Below, one piece after another: positions 49,201 through 64,000 of a stretch of DNA of 64,000 bases (its first letter is position 1; every line of letters starts with the position of its first letter). Made by a program: the position numbers and the translations under genes. The notes beneath the pieces are model-generated. The model was not told where the DNA came from. It did no database searches and was given only the letters and a program-made list of their open reading frames with translations. Location of the stretch: positions 5,844,419 through 5,908,418 of the forward strand of contig CM022669.1 of assembly GCA_012295275.1 (NCBI GenBank), given 5' to 3'. This stretch comes from Chrysomallon squamiferum. Taxonomy: Eukaryota; Mollusca; Gastropoda; Neomphalida; Peltospiridae.

Positions 49201-49561
49201 TTAATCTGTTAAAAGTAAAACGTAGGCCTACAATTTCATTTCAGGTTGCGAAGGAAAAGCTGGAATGGCGGCTGTTTGTCTGAAAGATGGCGAGGAAATT
49301 GACGACCGGAAAATGGAAGAAATTAATGAATGTGTGCATGACAAGTTGCCTGGTTACGCACGACCTAGATTCTTGCGCGTGATGCGTCAGATGAGTTTAA
49401 CAAGCACTTACAAACAAGTCAAAATGGATCTTGCTGAGGAATCGTTTAATCCTGAGAAAGTTCAAGAACCTCTGTATTATTACGACTCAAAAAATAGTTC
49501 CTACAAACCTCTTGTGGATACTGTTTATGAAAATATTGTGGCTTGCAAAATGTCTGTTTAA
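43528..49561 (+). CDS. SLC27A: Very-long-chain acyl-CoA synthetase / fatty-acid transport protein (SLC27A2/6-like)
   Basis: ATP-dependent ligase that converts long and very-long-chain fatty acids to acyl-CoA, coupling uptake to activation; relatives act at ER, peroxisome or plasma membrane. Ten coding exons give 614 residues, close to the usual 620. An N-terminal hydrophobic segment (residues about 5-30) is the membrane anchor. The AMP-binding P-loop FTSGTTGLPKP is at 215-225, YIGEMCRYL at about 303-311, YASVEGN at 353-359 and the FATP signature [13 protein letters not shown] at about 473-485. The C-terminal [10 protein letters not shown] carries Ser where relatives have TGT[FY]K. RVMRQ and the EPLYYYD tail fit the SLC27A2/6 branch better than FATP1/4. 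Exons: 43528-43888, 44324-44434, 44749-44937, 45554-45712, 46316-46440, 46708-46899, 47664-47757, 48311-48509, 48849-48946, 49245-49561. Family certain; paralogue inferred. Confidence 0.95.
44324..44434 (+). CDS. SLC27A: SLC27A coding exon 2
   Basis: Acceptor follows a T-run; donor AAAG|GTATTT. It encodes [20 protein letters not shown], a family position usually reading AxINxNLR. Confidence 0.88.
44695..44735. repeat. (TA)n microsatellite before a splice acceptor
   Basis: TA dinucleotides end about 13 bases upstream of the acceptor TATTACAG at 44748. Confidence 0.9.
44749..44937 (+). CDS. SLC27A: SLC27A coding exon 3, P-loop first half
   Basis: Acceptor TGTATTACAG, donor CTG|GTACGA. It ends [11 protein letters not shown], the ATP/AMP-binding loop. 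Confidence 0.94.
45554..45712 (+). CDS. SLC27A: SLC27A coding exon 4, P-loop second half
   Basis: Acceptor TGTGTTAAG, donor AAGG|GTGAGT. It encodes [17 protein letters not shown] and [19 protein letters not shown]. Confidence 0.94.
46076..46291. repeat. (GT)n and (CA)n microsatellites in one intron
   Basis: (GT)n at about 46076-46120 and (CA)n at about 46259-46291, a potential inverted pair since the two are complementary. Confidence 0.85.
46316..46440 (+). CDS. SLC27A: SLC27A coding exon 5
   Basis: Acceptor TTGTTTCAG, donor CAG|GTAACA. It encodes [19 protein letters not shown] and YIGEMCRYL. Confidence 0.94.
46708..46899 (+). CDS. SLC27A: SLC27A coding exon 6
   Basis: Acceptor TTTTAACAG, donor CTG|GTAAAT. 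It encodes [14 protein letters not shown] and [12 protein letters not shown], conserved nucleotide-binding segments. Confidence 0.94.
47664..47757 (+). CDS. SLC27A: SLC27A coding exon 7
   Basis: Acceptor TTGTTACAG, donor CCG|GTAAGT. It encodes [20 protein letters not shown]. Confidence 0.92.
48311..48509 (+). CDS. SLC27A: SLC27A coding exon 8
   Basis: Acceptor CTATTTCAG, donor TAG|GTGAGT. It encodes [30 protein letters not shown] and FQDRIGDTF. Confidence 0.94.
48849..48946 (+). CDS. SLC27A: SLC27A coding exon 9
   Basis: Acceptor TCTCAACAG, donor CAG|GTTTGT. It encodes [16 protein letters not shown] and VNVYGVNVP. Confidence 0.94.
49245..49561 (+). CDS. SLC27A: SLC27A coding exon 10 and stop
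   Basis: Acceptor TTCATTTCAG. It encodes [33 protein letters not shown] and the tail, with TAA at 49559-49561. Confidence 0.94.
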
Positions 49562-49669
49562 AAACGACTTGCCGAAATGCACAATACAAGCTGATGGATA
49601 TATTTCGAGTCATTTTCGGCTAGTTTATATCATAACAAACGTTTTTCATGTTGTGTGTTTTAAATTATC

Positions 49670-49709
<40 letters not shown>

Positions 49710-49893
49710 TTTATTATTACACATAGTTATTTCTTTATTTCATTCTTTCATTCTTTATTTATTCTTTTATTTATTTTTTCTAAACTTTAATGACGTAATA
49801 GGGCTTGGAGAAAAGCTTAACATATTATATGGATTATAAGTTCAGTATTTCTTTATTATAGCTATATATTGCTAATCCATTTGTTTACCTGGA

Positions 49894-49948
<55 letters not shown>

Positions 49949-50147
49949 TTTTCATTATCAGTTTCTTTTTATGACTGATTATTTATTTCTTTTAAAAATG
50001 TCGCTTTAGCTTTAATGACGCAATAAATAAAACAATTATACAAAATGTTAGAGTTTATGTTTTTAATGCAAATTCTCATCACAGAAATTATTTATTTCAA
50101 ATCCATACAAATAAATGTTATTTGAATCAGTTGGTAGAAACACAGGC

Positions 50148-50184
<37 letters not shown>

Positions 50185-50699
50185 GTACTAATACACAAAC
50201 AACAACAGCAACAACCCACAAAAAATATATTTATTCGTAACATGACACAAAATATATTTATTCTCATTACCTTTTTCTTTCTTTCTTTTCTTTTTCTTAT
50301 TCCATTTTTAAGTTGATCTTTTCAGTAAAAACCGGTTTATACACATCGTATGAACATATGAAAACGGACAAAATCTGTCTTAAAGCTGTATCTACGTTAG
50401 TGGCTTAAGTTTTTGTTGTAAAATTGTTTCAAAATATGAATTCGTAAATAACATTGAATATAAAATTCAATTATTAATATTAAAATTATTAAATTATTAT
50501 TATTATTATCTATTTATTTATTTATTTATTTATGGTTTTTTGGTTTTTTGTTTTTTTTTTTTTTTGTCACATTGTTTTGTACCCACTATAAAGAATTATA
50601 ATATTACAGAAGTCCGAAAAACTCTGCGATGCTCCAAAATAAGGTCGTTTTTACTGAAGTATAATTGCAAATGACGGATCGGATGAAGTTTTGTTAGCG

Positions 50700-50827
50700 C
50701 CAAGTTTGAGGAAATTTTCAAAAGAAATTATCTTTAAAATTTAAATTAAACATCAAACTTAATTGAATTCTTCTGCTTGTTTTCGAAATGATCAGATAAT
50801 ATATAAAATATAACTATCTTGATTCAG
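50700..50827 (+). other. Possible 5' UTR exon of the 52.4-kb gene
   Basis: Only the 3' boundary is supported, by the near-perfect donor CAG|GTAAGT. No ATG-open frame runs to it. The start is a guess. Confidence 0.2.
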
Positions 50828-51467
50828 GTAAGTAATGAAAATGATTGAATTATCATTGTGTACTGAACAACTAGTTATGTGACTTCAAAGGCGTCTGCGC
50901 TGCATGGAAAGTTCGCCCGATTGCAAAATCGTTTTCCTTGAAGGGGTTTCCCTCCTTCGATCCTGTTTCCTTATTATTATTTTTTTTTTTTTGTATTTTC
51001 CAAAACAACAGATAACCAACCTGACGTATAGTACATATATTCAGATTGATCTTGAAGAACTTCGTATTCGTTTCTTGACGTGATCAATCGTTCATAAATT
51101 ATTTGATAAACTGCGAAGAATCAACAGACAAATTTGCCGTTTCAAAATGATTGTCATGTGAATTATTCTTATTCGGGACTATAATCAGATACAAGCTGCA
51201 GATTATACCTTTCTGTCATAGTCTGCCAAATTTCATACAAATCTGTGAGGTAGCGTGTACTTAATTTGAAGTATCAGGATGTACGGTGACCTCAACAAAC
51301 GACACGTGGCCATAGCTTTTGTTGTTGCTGCCGATGTCTGAGATGTTCGATGATTACGAAGAAATTACATATTAAAAAACTTCGATTTTTGTTAACTTTA
51401 TATCAGATCTGTATAATGAAGGCATAAGTCAGATTAACGCTTATTAATGTTATTAATTAATTAATTA

Positions 51468-51506
<39 letters not shown>

Positions 51507-52269
51507 AATGTTAGCAAAATGTTTGAAAAAGGTATAGGCCTCTACACTTCAACAAAAGATTCATCTTGAAAAATAATATTTTTGCATAGTTGTTTAATTA
51601 TTGTGGAGTTTTGAGGCAGGTAATTATGGCACAAGGTAAATTTGAGCTAATTTGTGCAATTAATTAATTCAAATTTATGTGTTTGCAACATGCTTAAAGA
51701 TAAAACTGTATAATCTGAAAAACTCACCAAAAGCTTCATTTTGATGTAATAATACTTGTATAATGGTTTGAAACTATTTGATATCAGATGTTTAGTGTTT
51801 ATTTTGCCAAATGACTGAAATGAATCAGTTTCTTCAGATTATGAAGAAATCATACCAGCTAAATTTTATTCTGATAAAAATTTGTAACTTCTTTCATATC
51901 AGTGCTAACAAAGAGATTTTAGTCTCATTTTCGTCTGCTATATTTAATTTTTAAAACAACTTTTGTTTTGTTTTGATATAATATATAATTTTGTAGGAAA
52001 ATCATATTTTTTAGACTTTAGCCACATACCAAGTAAGCAAGTAGTGTATGATTAGTGTTTTGAAATATACACTTTTACAATTTTTCGATTTTCTTAACAT
52101 CATTCATTAAAAAAAAAAAAAAAAAAAATTTTTTTTTGTTTTTTAATGATAATTCAGATATATTGAATTTTAGCTTTAATGTAAGGTGGAATGACAAACT
52201 TATGCAAGCTCAAATGTAAGTCTGTAACATTAAATAAATAAATAAATAAATAAATATACAAAAATAGCA

Positions 52270-52270
<1 letters not shown>

Positions 52271-52310
<40 letters not shown>
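52271..52310. repeat. Poly(A) tract
   Basis: An A-run of about 40 bases, 80 bases before the first coding exon of the next gene. Confidence 0.9.
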
Positions 52311-52312
<2 letters not shown>

Positions 52313-52390
52313 ATAATATATATAAATTCATTGTCTATATTTTGACCATTCAGAACAACTTATTTGTGACTGTGGAAAGTCTTACAGAAA

Positions 52391-52540
52391 ATGGAAAAGC
52401 TGACAAGTTTTGAGGTGGCACCATTCTTTGGTCTAATGAACATGCTGAAGGCAAATTACCTTGAGAAACCCGAAATTTTTAAAATGATTCTGGCATTACT
52501 AACAGACTACACCAGTACAGAAGAGATTTCATTGGACATG
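52391..52540 (+). CDS. Unrecognised gene, first located coding exon
   Basis: ATG at 52391, in-frame TGA 24 bases upstream, donor ATG|GTTTGT in phase 0. It encodes the first half of the helical region. Confidence 0.7.
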
Positions 52541-54546
52541 GTTTGTTTCAGGATTTTTAAAATTTTATTTTACTTTTTATTTATTTATTTATATAAATTT
52601 ATTCATTTATTCACTTATTTTACTGTTTTAATTTATTATAATGATTTTGTAAAAACAATGTTTGATAAAAATACACTTTTGAAAGACTGCTTTTAAATTT
52701 TATATTTAATACTTTTAAAAATTATAATTTTGTTTTTTGTGAAAATGTCATTCATATATGAAATTTTAATTGATGATGAACAAAATTAATAAAATGTCCT
52801 AATTTTATATAAAATAATGTATTCAGAAATATTCACAAAAACATTACTTCTCTGTCATCATGGAAATAATAAATATTTGGACTTTTATTATTTATTTACT
52901 AATATTTTAAACACTTTTAATTTAGTAACTTTTATATTTTTTTAAAAATTGCAATCAAATACAGGTAAGCCGTTACTTACGTATCTTGTTGTCTAAAAAT
53001 GCTGATCTGGCCGAATGTTTGATAACTTTCCTGCAACCATCTACTGTGAGCAGCAAGTCATGTCTTGTTTCAGAAGCCAGGTAAAAATAATGAAAAAATA
53101 TATTCAAAAACATGGTGATTGCTTAGTTATTTTTAAAAGTATCTTCCACTTTAAATGAAAAAGAACTATTTGCACTGTTACATCACAAAAGTGTTTAAAA
53201 CTAACTTTGTAAGAATGAATAACAAAACATTTTTAAATATATACAATACAAAAACTTCAGAACAGTCAAACAATTACTTTTCCAGTAGCCAATATGGTAA
53301 AATATAGAGAGCCAAAAACAATTCCTCCAGATTTTTCCATATAAAAATTAAAAAACATTCCTGCATCTTGATTTTATTTTTAAAATTTCTTTTAATATAT
53401 ATTTTTTTAATTATCAGTACAAGTACAGAGAAGGATACAAAACAAGAGCAGAGCCAAACAGTTAAAAAACCAGCATCTGAACAGTATACTCCCAACTTAA
53501 CACAAAGCAAATTAAAACAGAGTCCAGTTTCTGCTTTCATTAGACCTGCTAAGCTGCCTGCAACTGCATCTAGTGCTACAAGCACAGTAGCTACTCTGTA
53601 CCCCACCCTGAGGTCCTCCCTCGTCAGGGGAACAGTCAACAGAACAGCAATCCCTGCCCAGTTTTCTCCATTTTTGTATCAAGGTTATTTTCCTATGATG
53701 GGGGCTCCTGTGGCTTGGATGACACACCCAGCTGGTTACCTGCAGTCCATGGCAGGCACTGAAGAGGCATTGGATCTGACTAAGCATAACAGCCCTCCTG
53801 CATCTGGTACTACTGATCAGTCAGACAGCAAAGAGATAGATCATCCAAAGACAAAAACATCAGATGACAGCATTTCAGAAGAAAAATCTGTACAGAAAAA
53901 TTCACACGGTTTGGAGGATCAAGCTTGTGGCGATAACTTCCCAGTTGTTTTCCCCAGCAGCATCAACAGCAGTTTCAATCCATCTTTGGTAACAAGTCCT
54001 GCAGAGTATGCCAGAGTTATTTACCAAAACCAGTCCCAGAATCTTGGATCAGGAGGAATACCATACAGAATAGTTGACAATGCTACTGAGGTGTATCTTG
54101 GAACAGCCAGGAACCTGACATCTTTTCCTTATTTTCAACGCATGATTCTTCCAGATGGCCAGATGAAAACCATTGCATTTGACAGTGACCTATCACATCA
54201 GCTTCAGAGTAACCAACCAGAGGCATCATTGGAACAAGCTCATTATCCACAACCAAGAGAAAGATCAGCTCCTACAGTAGCCAAGATTAAACCAAAACCA
54301 GTTCCTGAATCCTCTACCTCTTCCACACCACCAGCAACTTCTTCCTCATCATCAACTTGTGCAGTGTTGACAAGAGCAGCTCACAACCTGGAGGCCAAAT
54401 CAAATCAGAACAAAGTAAGGAAACGTCCTATTAGAACTGTAGTTCAGATTGGACTCAAGGACAAAGGTAAAGAAACATTCCAAGTCTACAGGTACTTATG
54501 GGAACGAGTAGGTCAACAACTGATGTCACCTGAAGCCAAATACTGA
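52391..54546 (+). CDS. Unrecognised protein: possible PAH-like helical region and disordered tail
   Basis: Three exons (52391-52540, 52965-53080, 53418-54546) join in phase to 464 residues. I do not recognise the family. Residues about 10-75 are helical and leucine-rich (FFGLMNMLKANYLEKPEIFK, SRYLRILLSKNADLAECL), with the spacing and ending (FLQP) of a paired amphipathic helix, as in Sin3 and GON4L; this resemblance is by eye. The 1.13-kb last exon encodes a low-complexity tail with AGYLQS, EALDLTKH at about 205-211 (similar to a CtBP-binding PxDLS motif), a Ser/Thr/Pro run near 385-405 and a basic KVRKRPIRTVV near 421-431. A nuclear cofactor role would fit but is inference. The first exon may be internal: a CTTACAG acceptor precedes AAAATGG, so upstream exons may exist. 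Confidence 0.75.
52965..53080 (+). CDS. Unrecognised gene, second exon
   Basis: Acceptor AATACAG followed directly by GTAAGC; donor CAG|GTAAAA. It encodes VSRYLRILLSKNADLAECL and the FLQP end. Confidence 0.8.
53418..54546 (+). CDS. Unrecognised gene, last exon
   Basis: Acceptor TTAATTATCAG. A 376-codon open tail ends TGA at 54544-54546. An ATG at 53368 upstream in the same frame lies in the intron and its extension is not needed. Confidence 0.85.
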
Positions 54547-56011
54547 TAAGCGAAAAAAAAAAAAAAAAGACTCATAAAGAAACTTTATTTAATCATAAAA
54601 CTGATTGTATTTCATTAAAAAACATCCAGATGTATGAATCAGCAACTTTTAAAAGAAGCATACCAGTTTAAATAAGTACTGACCACAGGCATTTGAATGC
54701 ATTCTTACATTTGTACACTAGCAAAATTTGTTTTAAAGGTTAAAGAATCTTTATAATTAAAAAATAATACAGAAAAAGAGACAAAACCTTCTGTTAGTTG
54801 TAATCCTTTCCCCTACAGACCTCAGAAAACAAATGACTATAAGGAAGGTCATTTATAAGCACGACTTCACTCGGATATCCCCATATGGATTATCAGTGCA
54901 ATATGGGAGATACACAATGAAATAACTAATTATGTCATATCTATAATGAAATGTTTTAAATAGTGAATATTTTCTATTTGGGAACATTGGCCTCTAGAAT
55001 TTTGACAAAGTGATTTTCCATTTTCAGTGTTATTTTTCATTATGAACATATTAAAACATTTAAATATTTGTGCTTCAGGCACCAGCAAGTACAAAGCAAG
55101 TTTTGTAACACAGATGTGTGAAAAATATTTTGCTTGTATATTATGTATAATATTGGTTATAAAACTATGAGTTTAATTTTTCTTTTATCTGGCAACATGC
55201 TGTTGTCCCAGTTACTCTGTGAATTTTGTTTTAATTTTGAAGAGATTTTTGAATGTTTATATTTACTGCTCTGTGACTTTTCATTATCTTAGTAATTTCT
55301 TAATTATCATAATTTTTTAAAAGTTGTTTTTTTAAGATTCATGTAAATAGTTTGTTTGAATAAAGAATTTTTGAACATTGTATTTTGTTTCTTCAATTAT
55401 TTTCTAGAGAAAAAAAAACAGCAGAAAGATAAATAATTTTATTTTGACATTTTTTATGAGATACATTTATAATTTATATACATTCGACTAGACAAATTTC
55501 AAAAAACAAAGACATGACACAGAACTGCTCTCATACTTCTTGGCCCAGTGGTAAGATCTATATGATTTTATTTTCTCTTCTCAAAAATATAATATTTTTT
55601 ATTTTACTTCCCAATACTAATAAAATAAATTTTTAAATTTGTAATGGTTATCATTTCACAAACATAATCTTCATAGTTTATTTATCGTTGGTCCAAAATT
55701 TTAATCAAATTAAAAACGTATAAACAAAATAAATAAGAAAAAAAAAAAGAAAGATATATACATTATATGTATATATGTAGGTATATATTTTCAAATGAAC
55801 ACTAATTATGTCTCCTAAACCCATCCATTATACAATGTGTATATTATGTATATGTAAACAGACACACACACACATGCATATGTAGATGTAGATGTAGATG
55901 TAGATGTATGTGTGGGTGTATTAAAAAGTCTTTGGTAAAGATGGTAAGTTGTAACATCAGATTTGGGCATGCGATCTCATGAATTTGTTGCATGCTATAT
56001 TATAATGTTTG
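54547..56011. other. Convergent 3' flanks
   Basis: AATAAA at 55359-55364 is a good poly(A) signal for the plus-strand gene. TTTATT at 55677-55682 (AATAAA on the minus strand) is a candidate for SLC30A5. Otherwise AT-rich with short microsatellites. Confidence 0.6.
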
Positions 56012-63855
<7,844 letters not shown>

Positions 63856-64000
63856 CTGAAAAGAGATATAAATAAATATTTCTTTTTGAGTTTAGTTAAC
63901 CAGATTTGTTAGAAAACAATGAAAAATAAATAAAGAAAATAATATTAAAAATTTGGAAAATATAAATAATAAATTTAAAACAACAACATCATCATCATCA

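Larger units (their letters stand above)
49562..52390. other. SLC27A 3' flank and upstream region of the next gene
   Basis: Candidate SLC27A poly(A) signal AATAAA at 50022-50027. (ATT)n at about 49675-49705, (GT)n(GA)n at about 49897-49948 and long poly(A) runs at 50153-50182 and 52271-52310. No conserved exon is visible, but a consensus donor GATTCAG|GTAAGT at 50828 may end a 5' UTR exon of the next gene. Confidence 0.5.

Noticed and set aside
53274-53787. Minus-strand frames of 121 and 91 codons
   Set aside because: Shadows of the last exon of the unassigned plus-strand gene.

Overview
This is an animal nuclear genome segment. It is AT-rich, contains many microsatellites, and holds five multi-exon protein-coding genes with GT-AG introns of about 0.1 to 5 kb; there is nothing prokaryotic in it. 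Gene content, intron density and the abundance of simple repeats and small tandem arrays suggest a lophotrochozoan, most likely a mollusc. That assignment is inference, because no lineage-specific marker was found.

Layout, left to right. (1) 1-11374: no exon could be supported; the region is repeats and AT-rich DNA, probably first intron or upstream of the next gene. (2) 11375-30909 (+): an ADAMTS7/12-type secreted metalloprotease in 22 exons, from late propeptide to PLAC domain and stop codon; its signal-peptide and early propeptide exons were not found. (3) 34179-38162 (-): a complete five-exon NDUFS4 gene, an accessory subunit of mitochondrial complex I. (4) 38.8-39.7 kb: a decayed hAT-like DNA transposon. 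A shorter relative with paired 15-bp inverted ends sits in an ADAMTS intron at 20452-21005. (5) 41.43-49.56 kb (+): an SLC27A2/6-type very-long-chain acyl-CoA synthetase / fatty-acid transport protein with a TATA box, a non-coding first exon and ten coding exons. (6) 52391-54546 (+): an unrecognised gene with a possible PAH-like helical region and a long disordered tail. (7) 56012-63855 (-): SLC30A5 (ZnT5), 13 exons, running off the right edge at its N-terminal end. Genes 6 and 7 converge.

The five genes do not form a pathway. Their association looks like ancient linkage: human ADAMTS12, NDUFS4, SLC30A5 and SLC27A6 all lie on chromosome 5.

The most unusual structure is in the ADAMTS gene. 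Three of its intron/exon boundaries (about 18.9, 24.2-24.7 and 29.1-29.5 kb) have been tandemly duplicated, giving extra copies of a 3' splice site plus the first bases of the exon just upstream of the real one. The same gene has one in-frame TAA inside a long, otherwise open mucin-like linker exon. I found no CRISPR array, rRNA, tRNA or operon-like system.
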